Below, one piece after another: positions 1 to 5,464 of a stretch of DNA of 7,380 nt (within the stretch, counting starts at the first letter, position 1; each line of letters opens with the position of its first letter). This DNA is from Propionibacteriaceae bacterium (lineage in GTDB: Bacteria > Actinomycetota > Actinomycetes > Propionibacteriales > Propionibacteriaceae). Made by a program: the position numbers and the translations under genes. The stretch covers positions 1-7,380 of the forward strand of contig JAICEV010000170.1 of NCBI GenBank assembly GCA_025923975.1, read 5' to 3'. The notes under the pieces were generated by a model, which made no database searches, was not told where the DNA came from, and worked only from the letters and a program-made list of their open reading frames with translations.

Positions 1-210
1 CGGCCAGCTCCCGGCGATCCGGGCTGGGGTCCAGACCCACCCGCGGGACAGCGCCGAGCTTGCCGCCGAGCAGGCCGGCGGCGAGCCCGACGGGTCCGAG
101 GCCGACCACGGCAACCGCATGGCCAGCAGCACCTGCCTCGGCCCTGGCTCAGGGTCGGGCATCTCGTGGATGTCGACGGTTGAGTTGCCTGGCAGAAATA
201 CACCACGCAT
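1..210 (-). pseudogene. Zinc-type alcohol dehydrogenase, internally deleted and frameshifted, 5' part only
   Basis: On the minus strand an ATG at 210-208 lies 8 nt after a GGAGG (219-223). It opens a frame whose first ~32 residues read like the N-terminus of medium-chain Zn-dependent alcohol dehydrogenases (MRGVFLPGN...MPDPEPG.RQVLLAMR). In intact family members this is followed by the catalytic zinc domain (ASGICGSD-type motif). Here, at about 116-125, the sequence jumps directly, in another frame, to the NAD-binding Rossmann fold: AVAVVGLGPVGLAAGL, then GLDPSPDRRELA. About 130-150 residues holding the catalytic zinc ligands are therefore missing, and the two halves are out of frame with each other. 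The Rossmann frame stays open to the window edge, so the rest lies outside. The N-terminal frame is also open upstream to an ATG at 375, but that start has no ribosome binding site. Family assignment is strong; the deletion is an inference from the domain jump. Confidence 0.72.
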
Positions 211-446
211 TAGTTGGGCCTCCGATCTATTGCTTCTTAGGGTATTTGCGGCCGCGGCTAACGGCCCGAGGTCCCGGTCGCTGCGGCCCGCACTCAGCGC
301 GCGGCTAGCGTTCCTCACTGCGGCGTTCAGAATCCTCGCGTCGTTGCGGGCTGTGGCTGATGGGCCATCGATCATGTTGAGCTAGGGCGAGACCCACCCG
401 CGCGTTCTGGTGGTTTCGGGCCGCTTCGGATGAGAATCTTCGAACC
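211..446. other. Divergent intergenic region between the dehydrogenase remnant and the CDF gene
   Basis: This gap separates the minus-strand dehydrogenase remnant from the plus-strand transporter and must carry promoters for both. The only clear signal is the GGAGG at 219-223 for the minus-strand start. A minus-strand frame runs open from an ATG at 375 into the dehydrogenase frame (55 extra codons, alanine- and arginine-rich). It lacks a ribosome binding site and I recognise no homology, so I do not call it a gene. No convincing -35/-10 pair, hairpin or repeat was seen. Confidence 0.5.
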
Positions 447-1361
447 ATGGACGACGCGAAGGCAGCACGCGATCAGCGGCTGCTGATGTTTTCGATCTGG
501 GCGTCGGCCGGCTTCGCGGTGCTGTCCTCGGTGTGGGGCATCCTCAGCGGGTCCAGCATGATCGTCTTCGACGGGCTCTACTCATTCGTCAGCATCGGGT
601 TGTCGGTGCTCGCCGTGCTCACGCTGCGGTTCTCCCGGCGCGAGGCCGACGAGCGCTTCCCGTGGGGGCGTGAGGCGGCAGAACCGCTCGTGGTCATGAT
701 CAAGGCAGCCACCCTTGGTGCGCTCTGCGCGTACGCCGCCGTCGGCGGGATCCTCGACATCGTCGATGGCGGCCGGGAAGTCGCGGTCGGTTCCGCTGTC
801 GTGTATGCAGCGGTGGCCACACTCGGAGGCCTGGCGGTTGGGCTGGTGCTCCGGCGGGCCAGCCGGGATGGCTCCGATCTGGTCCGCGCCGAGGCCGCGG
901 AGTGGGTGGGTGATGCGCTGTTGTCGGTCGGAGTGCTGATCGGTTTCCTCATTGCCTACGCCCTCGTGGCCGCTGGCCGCACCGACTTGGCGGCCTACGT
1001 TGATCCCGGCATGGTCACCATCGTGTCGTTGGCGTTCCTTTGGGTCCCGATCAAGCTAATCGTCTCCAGCCTGCGTGAGATCTTGTCGATGGCGCCCGAG
1101 GCGGACGTACTCGACGAGCTCCGCGCCTCCGTCGCCGCCATCGAGGAGCGGTACGCGTTCTCCGAGTCGTTCCTGCGGGCGTCGAAGGTGGGAAACCGAA
1201 TGGATATCGAGATTGACTTCGTGGTGGATGCAGAGTCAGCGGTCCGCACGATCGTCGATAGCGACACCGTGCGCGAGGACCTGCACGAGCGGCTTGCTGC
1301 ACTAGGGTACGAGCGCTCAGTCGTCGTGACTTTCACCGCAGACCGACGGTGGGCGGCGTGA
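447..1361 (+). CDS. Cation diffusion facilitator (CDF) family transporter with divergent metal site
   Basis: A 304-residue membrane protein, the usual length for a bacterial CDF exporter, which exchanges divalent metal ions for protons across the cytoplasmic membrane. Six hydrophobic segments lie at about residues 12-32, 36-60, 82-105, 113-135, 155-177 and 186-207. They are followed by a ~95-residue cytoplasmic domain (about 210-304) of CDF C-terminal type. Family landmarks are FPWGREAAEPL (71-81), matching the YPFGxxRAEPL-like loop after helix 2, and YVDPGMV at the start of helix 6. The metal site is unusual: the helix-2 DxxxD is D42-xxx-S46, and the helix-5 HxxxD is E152-xxx-D156, so one Asp and the His are replaced. 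Metal specificity therefore cannot be assumed. The ATG at 447 has only a weak, distant purine tract (GGATGAG, 428-434); it was chosen because it just precedes helix 1. The stop overlaps the next gene's start. Confidence 0.88.
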   Translation: MDDAKAARDQRLLMFSIWASAGFAVLSSVWGILSGSSMIVFDGLYSFVSIGLSVLAVLTLRFSRREADERFPWGREAAEPLVVMIKAATLGALCAYAAVGGILDIVDGGREVAVGSAVVYAAVATLGGLAVGLVLRRASRDGSDLVRAEAAEWVGDALLSVGVLIGFLIAYALVAAGRTDLAAYVDPGMVTIVSLAFLWVPIKLIVSSLREILSMAPEADVLDELRASVAAIEERYAFSESFLRASKVGNRMDIEIDFVVDAESAVRTIVDSDTVREDLHERLAALGYERSVVVTFTADRRWAA

Positions 1362-1933
1362 GCACCAGTGCCGAGCGCCGTCCGCGGCGAGTCGGCGAGG
1401 ACGTCGTCGTTGCGCTGGATCGCCCTGCCGAGCTGTTGAGCGTCGAGCCCAAGGCGATGCTGGAGCGCCGCGCGCGGATCGAGCCTGGGGTCGATGAGAT
1501 CGTCAATGAGCTGCTTGGCCGTTCGAAGGTGCAGCGACGGGCCCGCATCGTCGTGACGCTGCCCGCCGAGCAGATCACCCCCGGTACTGCCGAGGCACTG
1601 CACACCGCGCTTCGACGGTACTGCGAGGCGCGGCTGGGGCGGGTCCAACGCGAAACCCAGGTGGCCTGGCGGCAGGGGCTTCGCTCACTGGGCAGCGGGT
1701 CGATCCTGTTCGTCCTCGGGCTGCTACTTTCGGCGGGGTTCCTCGAGCCGGACGTCCCCCAGTTCTGGCAGAACCTGCTCGGCAACGGCGTCTTCCTCGT
1801 CATCGGTTGGGTCGGTCTGTGGTATCCGCTCGACCTACTTTTCTTCGCCCGGCAGCCGCTGAAGCGCGAGGCGCGGATCATCGAGGCGATTAGCCAGATG
1901 CCGCTCTTGGTGCAACCCGCTGACGTCCCGTGA
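1358..1933 (+). CDS. Two-helix membrane protein of unknown function, coupled to the CDF gene
   Basis: 191 residues from the GTG at 1358, which overlaps the CDF stop codon as GTGA. This is the classic arrangement for translational coupling, so I prefer it to the in-frame GTG at 1349. The first ~105 residues are hydrophilic and charged, with a likely alpha/beta segment RARIVVTLPAEQ (61-72) and an Arg-rich helix leading to the membrane. Two hydrophobic segments follow, at about 113-129 and 142-164, separated by a short loop (LEPDVPQFWQN), then a short tail rich in charged residues. Both ends are therefore probably cytoplasmic. I recognise no named domain. The tight pairing with a CDF transporter suggests a shared membrane role, perhaps as a partner or accessory, but nothing in the sequence proves this. 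Confidence 0.8.
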   Translation: MSTSAERRPRRVGEDVVVALDRPAELLSVEPKAMLERRARIEPGVDEIVNELLGRSKVQRRARIVVTLPAEQITPGTAEALHTALRRYCEARLGRVQRETQVAWRQGLRSLGSGSILFVLGLLLSAGFLEPDVPQFWQNLLGNGVFLVIGWVGLWYPLDLLFFARQPLKREARIIEAISQMPLLVQPADVP

Positions 1934-1962
1934 ACCACGGGCGGGCGACCCCTGGCGCCGGC

Positions 1963-2070
1963 TCAGTGGAGCAGTTCACTGCCGTCTCGCAGGTCGGGCA
2001 GGTCGTGTCCCTCGATGGACCTCTCGACCGCGGACCGCAGAAAGTCAGCCGCGTCGCCAGGTGTGAATGG
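1963..2070 (-). pseudogene. Possible C-terminal gene remnant (35 codons plus stop, no start)
   Basis: On the minus strand a frame ending in TGA at 1965-1963 reads PFTPGDAADFLRSAVERS, continues with an acidic Leu/Asp-rich stretch and ends in SELLH. It has a protein-like amphipathic helix and mostly G/C-ending codons. The frame is open further upstream but contains no ATG, GTG or TTG in the gap and soon runs antisense into the SemiSWEET gene. It looks like the surviving 3' end of a gene whose front was lost, but the length is short enough for chance. I recognise no family. The rest of 1934-2109 shows no other gene and no clear terminator. Confidence 0.28.
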
Positions 2071-2109
2071 TGAGCAAACGCGGCTACGAATACCTAGGGG
2101 GAACCCGCG

Positions 2110-2120
2110 AAGGAGGTGAT
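2110..2120 (+). promoter_or_regulatory. Extended Shine-Dalgarno sequence of the SemiSWEET gene
   Basis: AAGGAGGTGAT is an 11-base uninterrupted complement to the 3' end of bacterial 16S rRNA (AUCACCUCCUU). It decides the start. The GTG at 2116 and ATG at 2119 lie inside or against it and cannot be used efficiently. The GTG at 2125 lies 8 nt after the GGAGG core, the usual spacing. Confidence 0.8.
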
Positions 2121-2124
2121 GCCG

Positions 2125-2472
2125 GTGATTATCACGATTCTTGCTTGGACCGGCGCCTTCCTCTCATGCTTGCTCACGATCCCGCAAGCTGTACGGACAT
2201 TGCGCAGTGAGCGGCTGGACGGGCTCTCCGCTACCACGTACTGGGTCATCCTCGTAAACGCCGCGGTATGGGCCACGTGGTCAGCTCTCACCGGCGAATA
2301 CGCCGCAGGAGTGCCATCGCTTATCAACGGTCCGGCGGCGTTGCTCATCCTTCGCCGGATGCATCTCAGCCAGCAGTCGGTCGCGCATGCCGCTCGCCTC
2401 CAGGTGCCCCCGTGCGAGCCGGGTCTTCCGTTGCAGCCGCAGCCTGGGTTGCTTGTCAACGCCTGCCCGTAG
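2125..2472 (+). CDS. SemiSWEET-like PQ-loop transporter
   Basis: 115 residues from GTG 2125. Three hydrophobic helices form a single PQ-loop unit. Helix 1 (about residues 2-22) contains the signature TIPQAVRTLRS. Helix 2 (about 36-53) reads TTYWVILVNAAVWATWSAL, and helix 3 (about 60-78) reads SLINGPAALLILRR. The PQ motif, the helix-2 tryptophans and the helix-3 Asn match the SemiSWEET family. Its members dimerise to form a facilitative sugar pore in the cytoplasmic membrane. The substrate cannot be read from the sequence. The last ~34 residues after the third helix are a Gln/Pro/Leu-rich tail not usual for the family, and its end overlaps the convergent hydrolase gene by 17 nt. It stands alone on its strand, so no operon partner indicates a pathway. 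Family call is confident, sugar transport is inferred. Confidence 0.82.
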   Translation: MIITILAWTGAFLSCLLTIPQAVRTLRSERLDGLSATTYWVILVNAAVWATWSALTGEYAAGVPSLINGPAALLILRRMHLSQQSVAHAARLQVPPCEPGLPLQPQPGLLVNACP

Positions 2473-3406
2473 CAGGGGAGTGAACACTGGGATCCTGCCC
2501 TCGCGCGATGGTCAGCCTCGGAGTATCTGGGTGATTCGCGACGTCCTCGCCACACAGGAATGCAAGCACCGCGGAGACGACGGCTGGGTCACTGAGGATG
2601 CGATTGTGACCGAGGCCGGTTGTGCTAAGCAACCGAGCCTTCGGCCACCTACTCGCAAGCGTCAGAGAGGTCTCCCAACTGGTCTCCTGGTCGTTGCGGT
2701 CATGGATGATAAGCAGCGGCGGGGTGGTGAGCTCGTCGGCCATCGGTACGAGGTCGAAGTAGGAAAAGGTCAGGCCGAATCTGCGCTCCACTCGTTTCAC
2801 GAATTCTGCCCAGGTGCGTGGGCCAGCCCCAAGCATGCGAATGAAGGGCTCTCCGTACGACGTGATGTCGGTCATCGGTGCGATGTAGACCGCCCGGTTG
2901 GGCAGGACGCCGTCCCGCATGGCAAGCGGAGCGACCATGCTGCCCAGGGAATGCGCAACGATGCCGTGCGCGGGGCCGTGGGCGGCGACGACTGCTTCCA
3001 GCACCTCCCGATGCTCTAAGGCGTTGCTACGCCTTGGGCCGCTGGGGCCAGGGTCGGAACAGCCGTGACTGAGGGCATCGTGGGCGACCACGCTGAAACC
3101 GGCATCGAGCAATGGCTCGACGAAGGCGCTGAGCTGGGCGCCACTGCTACCCCAGCCGTGGACGAGGTAGATGATCTTTTCGTCCTCTCCCCAGCGGCGT
3201 CCGCGCACCGTCGCTCCGCTGACGGTCAGCTCGAATGGCGCACCGGCGGCCGGAGCGTTGGGTGTGATCGAGCGTGGGGGCGGCGGGACGCTAAACCAGA
3301 TGCGGTCCACCCATCGAGCGCCCAACCGTGGGGTAGCCACCTCGAGAATGCCCATCGCCGCCTTGTGAAGACGAACGATCAAGCTTTTCATGCGGGTTTG
3401 AGGCAT
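2456..3406 (-). CDS. Alpha/beta hydrolase, TetR-linked
   Basis: 316 residues from ATG 3406. This start has a strong GGAGGAG (3415-3421) at 8 nt spacing; the longer frame reaching 3550 overlaps the TetR gene and is not used. The fold signs run in order: a strand ending in the oxyanion motif HGWGSSGA (83-90), SVVAHDALSHGCSD (105-118), the nucleophile elbow VAHSLGS with Ser153, the acid in LLIIHDRND (Asp236 or Asp239), and catalytic His267 in GLGHNRIL. The complete Ser-Asp-His triad suggests an active esterase or lipase-like enzyme. The elbow has Ala where GxSxG normally has its first Gly. No signal peptide is seen, so it is probably cytoplasmic. The last ~28 residues form a non-family tail running into the convergent SemiSWEET gene. 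It lies 25 nt downstream of, and is probably cotranscribed with, the TetR gene. Substrate unknown. Confidence 0.86.
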   Translation of the reverse strand: MPQTRMKSLIVRLHKAAMGILEVATPRLGARWVDRIWFSVPPPPRSITPNAPAAGAPFELTVSGATVRGRRWGEDEKIIYLVHGWGSSGAQLSAFVEPLLDAGFSVVAHDALSHGCSDPGPSGPRRSNALEHREVLEAVVAAHGPAHGIVAHSLGSMVAPLAMRDGVLPNRAVYIAPMTDITSYGEPFIRMLGAGPRTWAEFVKRVERRFGLTFSYFDLVPMADELTTPPLLIIHDRNDQETSWETSLTLASRWPKARLLSTTGLGHNRILSDPAVVSAVLAFLCGEDVANHPDTPRLTIARGQDPSVHSPATGRR

Positions 3407-3414
3407 CGATACGT

Positions 3415-3421
3415 CTCCTCC
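3415..3421 (-). promoter_or_regulatory. Ribosome binding site fixing the hydrolase start
   Basis: GGAGGAG on the minus strand, 8 nt before ATG 3406. It lies in the 25-nt gap after the TetR stop and shows that the hydrolase starts here, not inside the TetR gene. Confidence 0.8.
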
Positions 3422-3431
3422 GAATGGCTGA

Positions 3432-4019
3432 TCAAGATCGGACAGCGAGAAGCAAGGCGTCAAGCGCTCGACTGGCGCGTTGCACAGCGAGAGGATCGCC
3501 CAACAGCCGACTGTGCTGGTGGAAGCCGAGCAGGATGCACTGCAGGTCAAAGGAGAATTGCTCTGGGTCGGCGTCGGGCCGAAAGTGCCCCTCCGCGATC
3601 CCGCCGCGGAAGATGCGCGCGATCGTCTCGGCTAGATCGACCTGGTTGCGAACCAGCTCGTCGCGTACCGCACCGGCCCGGTCGTCGAACTCGGCCGCAG
3701 CCGCTACAAACAGACAGCCACCAGGCAATGCGCTGGTATCCCACTCCAACCAGTTCTCGAACAGCGCTCGTACCCGCGGCTCCCCGCGAGGAGCAGCAAG
3801 CGCCGGCCGGATTACCAGATCCACAAACCGGTCTCGCGAGTGACGTACCGTCGCCAGCTGCAGGTTCTCCTTGGAGCCGAAGTGAGCGAACAACCCGCTC
3901 TTCGACATGTGCATGGAGTCGGCTAGAGACCCGATGGTTACGCCTCCAAGTCCAACCTCACTTGCGGTGCGTGCGGCCTGGTTGAGCACGGCGTCGCGAG
4001 TGAGTTGCCCTTTCGTCAC
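3432..4019 (-). CDS. TetR-family transcriptional regulator
   Basis: 195 residues, typical for TetR. The N-terminal helix-turn-helix covers about 12-55, with VTIGSLADSMHMSKSGLFAHF (27-47) containing the turn and recognition helix, followed by GSKENLQ. The C-terminal ligand and dimer domain (about 80-190) carries LFENWLEWD, PGGCLFVAAAAEFDD and the GHFRPDADPEQ segment, a pattern characteristic of the TetR_C_13-like subgroup. The GTG at 4019 is the only plausible start, since an in-frame TGA lies five codons upstream. It has no real Shine-Dalgarno, but a TATTAT -10 box ends 6 nt before it, so the transcript is probably leaderless. A palindrome next to this -10 suggests autorepression. The gene is followed at 25 nt by the hydrolase, its likely target. 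The inducing ligand is unknown. Confidence 0.92.
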   Translation of the reverse strand: MTKGQLTRDAVLNQAARTASEVGLGGVTIGSLADSMHMSKSGLFAHFGSKENLQLATVRHSRDRFVDLVIRPALAAPRGEPRVRALFENWLEWDTSALPGGCLFVAAAAEFDDRAGAVRDELVRNQVDLAETIARIFRGGIAEGHFRPDADPEQFSFDLQCILLGFHQHSRLLGDPLAVQRASRALDALLLAVRS

Positions 4020-4025
4020 GACCTG

Positions 4026-4041
4026 ATAATATCACGATCGT
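4026..4041 (-). promoter_or_regulatory. Leaderless TetR promoter (-10) with adjoining operator-like palindrome
   Basis: On the minus strand a -10 hexamer TATTAT (4031-4026) matches the consensus at five of six positions and ends 6 nt before GTG 4019, placing the transcription start at or next to the start codon. Immediately upstream is the perfect 8-bp palindrome ACGATCGT (4034-4041), with a further ACGA copy alongside (ACGAACGATCGT). TetR operators are inverted repeats of this kind, and one in the -10/-35 spacer would block polymerase. No good -35 is visible (CATTTA at 17 nt spacing), consistent with a weak promoter. Confidence 0.5.
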
Positions 4042-4100
4042 TCGTTCCTAAATGCTGTGAGGACCTGTAGTCCGGCAGTGCCCAGATTGCTTGTGAGCGG

Positions 4101-4772
4101 TCAGAAGTTGGCGATGCCCTTGCCGATCACAGAAACACCGATCACCAGGAGCAGTACGGCCATGATTGTGGCGTTGTTGTTAACCAGCCATCCCCTCAGG
4201 CGGTCCAAAGGCCCAGCCATCCTTGCCGCAGCAATGAGGTAGGCGATCACGGGAATGAGCACGCTGCAGCCTGCGATCAGAACAAAGACGACGATCACGA
4301 TCACGCTGTCGCCCAAGCCCAAGTTTGAACCACCGATGATGACTCCGGCCGAGATTGCCAGCAGGAGGTTCTTCGGATTGACGGCCGACAGCAAGAAGCC
4401 AAGCCCAAGAGCCTTGACTGCGGTCATGGAATCTACGGCCGACATCCACTTCGGCATTACGGCTTGTTCACCGTCGGCTGGCCGTCCCCGCCATTGCTTT
4501 GCTGCCAAGAACAGCAGCAAGGCCCCCAAGATGATCTTGATGACTGCTCTTACCGGCGAGGAGCCGGAGTCATCCTGCTGCGGCAGCACCGATGACAGCA
4601 AGGTGAACAGCACGATCGCGACAATGATCCCGACAAGCCAGCCGAGCAGGAAGCCGACACTGGTGGCCTTCGCCCGCGGCGACAGCAACATCAGGATGAC
4701 AGCGATGATCGGCACTGGGCTGATCGCGATACCAACGGCCAGCGGCAGAATCTCACCAATGATCGAGCCCAC
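4101..4772 (-). CDS. Sap/GAP-family six-helix membrane protein (LysE-like)
   Basis: 223 residues with hydrophobic segments at about 5-27, 36-60, 75-91, 119-140, 153-182 and 201-220. The N-terminus GEILPLAVGIAISPVPIIAV, the SPRAKA turn, FLLGWLVG and the NPKN motif (132-135) are characteristic of the actinobacterial Sap/GAP family, related to LysE-type exporters. Mycobacterial members have been linked to moving surface glycolipids across the membrane. Whether this copy moves a lipid, an amino acid or something else is not visible. The start is GTG 4772, with GGGGAGG 7 nt upstream. It points the same way as the TetR-hydrolase pair but is separated by 81 nt containing the TetR promoter, so it is probably a separate unit. 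It is divergent from the deacylase gene. Confidence 0.85.
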   Translation of the reverse strand: MGSIIGEILPLAVGIAISPVPIIAVILMLLSPRAKATSVGFLLGWLVGIIVAIVLFTLLSSVLPQQDDSGSSPVRAVIKIILGALLLFLAAKQWRGRPADGEQAVMPKWMSAVDSMTAVKALGLGFLLSAVNPKNLLLAISAGVIIGGSNLGLGDSVIVIVVFVLIAGCSVLIPVIAYLIAAARMAGPLDRLRGWLVNNNATIMAVLLLVIGVSVIGKGIANF

Positions 4773-4779
4773 CTGCCTA

Positions 4780-4786
4780 CCTCCCC
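4780..4786 (-). promoter_or_regulatory. Ribosome binding site of the Sap/GAP gene
   Basis: GGGGAGG on the minus strand, 7 nt before the GTG at 4772. It confirms the GTG start. Confidence 0.75.
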
Positions 4787-4881
4787 GATTGCTTCCGCGA
4801 TTTTGCCGTTAACTGGCTGGTCGGATCAGTGGCACAGTCTCAACTATCCCGTGTAAGCCACCGGAAGGCTTAGCGACTCTC

Positions 4882-4925
4882 GGAGGAATACCTTGGCACC
4901 CTGCGCTGCGTACCAACGATCATGA
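4882..4925 (+). CDS. Candidate 10-codon leader peptide, TTG start, coupled to the deacylase
   Basis: GGAGG (4882-4886) stands 6 nt before a TTG (4893), which opens the frame MAPCAAYQRS and ends in TGA at 4923-4925. That stop overlaps the deacylase start as ATGA. The deacylase ATG itself has no Shine-Dalgarno, so the only good ribosome binding site here serves this small frame, and ribosomes could restart on the ATG. This would be ordinary translational coupling, possibly regulatory. The evidence is spacing and overlap only. A TTG start is weak support, and the deacylase could instead be translated from a leaderless or poorly matched mRNA. Confidence 0.4.
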
Positions 4926-5398
4926 GCGATGAGCTGGCTGCCGGCGTACGACGGATGCTGGCTGATGCGGATCAGCGCGGGCTGGCCGTTGAATTGCGGC
5001 GCCGGCCAGTCGCGCACAGTCTCGAGGAGGCAGCCGAGCTGCTTGGCATCGCACCATCGGACATGGCGAAGACGATAGTGGTACGCCGCTCGAGCGGGGA
5101 CTACTTGTTTGCCGTTATCCCGGGCAACACGCAGATTTCTTGGCCCAAGCTGAGGCTGCTCCTCGGCGTCAGCAAGATGAAACTCCCGGATGCAACTGAG
5201 GCGCTACAGGCGACCGGCTACGAGCGTGGCACGATCACCCCGATCGGGAGTCACCCGAGCTGGCCGGTGATCATCGACCGGCGCCTGGTCGGCCGCCGCG
5301 CCGCGTTGGGCGCCGGTGGGCATGGCTACAGCGCCTTCGTCGAGATCGACGATCTTGTCCGCGCGTACCGTGCCACAGTTGCCGACATCGTCAACTAA
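4922..5398 (+). CDS. YbaK/EbsC-family aminoacyl-tRNA deacylase
   Basis: 158 residues, the full length of a stand-alone YbaK/ProX-type domain. These proteins hydrolyse mischarged tRNAs (for example Cys- or Ala-tRNA-Pro) in the cytoplasm as a trans-editing quality check. Visible landmarks are the N-terminal helix with AHSLEEAAELLGI, MAKTIVVR with the conserved substrate-binding Lys50, the central strand LFAVIPGN, KMKLPDATEALQATGYERGTITPIG ending in the GxxxPxG loop (103-109), and GAGGHGYSAFVEIDDL, the glycine-rich loop and final strand. The specific amino acid and tRNA cannot be told apart from sequence. ATG 4922 has no ribosome binding site and overlaps the stop of a short upstream frame. It is divergent from the Sap/GAP gene and 66 nt ahead of the next hydrolase gene. 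Confidence 0.87.
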   Translation: MSDELAAGVRRMLADADQRGLAVELRRRPVAHSLEEAAELLGIAPSDMAKTIVVRRSSGDYLFAVIPGNTQISWPKLRLLLGVSKMKLPDATEALQATGYERGTITPIGSHPSWPVIIDRRLVGRRAALGAGGHGYSAFVEIDDLVRAYRATVADIVN

Positions 5399-5451
5399 CG
5401 GCACATCTGCAGGCCGGCCTTTCGAAGCACGCTTGTCCCAACGACCCCTCA

Positions 5452-5457
5452 TACACT
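5452..5457 (+). promoter_or_regulatory. Candidate -10 box for a leaderless hydrolase transcript
   Basis: TACACT fits the actinobacterial TAnnnT -10 pattern and ends 7 nt before ATG 5465. That would put the transcription start on the A of the start codon. The gene has no Shine-Dalgarno, which fits. The best -35-like hexamer, TTGTCC (5433-5438), is only 13 nt away, shorter than normal, so support rests on the -10 and its position. Confidence 0.4.
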
Positions 5458-5464
5458 CGGCCCT

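Noticed and set aside
211..375. In-frame upstream extension of the dehydrogenase frame to an ATG at 375.
   Set aside because: No ribosome binding site at 375 and no recognisable domain, whereas ATG 210 has GGAGG at ideal spacing and matches the normal family N-terminus.
33..402. 13-bp direct repeat AGACCCACCCGCG at 33-45 and 390-402 flanking the dehydrogenase remnant.
   Set aside because: One match of this length is about what chance gives in a GC-rich window of this size, and no mobile element or target-site pattern accompanies it.
2094..2555. Minus-strand 153-codon open frame opposite the SemiSWEET gene.
   Set aside because: It is a shadow of the PQ-loop gene, has no recognisable motif, and overlaps the hydrolase 3' end in another frame.
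3065..3985. Plus-strand 306-codon open frame opposite the hydrolase and TetR genes.
   Set aside because: Arg/Ser/Pro-rich translation with no motif; both minus-strand genes beneath it have clear family signatures.
4059..4075. Small hairpin GGAC-CTGTA-GTCC between the Sap/GAP and TetR genes.
   Set aside because: Four-base stem only and no T-tract; too weak to call a terminator or regulatory RNA.
5411..5420. Perfect palindrome AGGCCGGCCT after the deacylase stop, as a terminator.
   Set aside because: It has no loop and no T-run, so it would not form a normal intrinsic terminator; short GC palindromes are frequent here.
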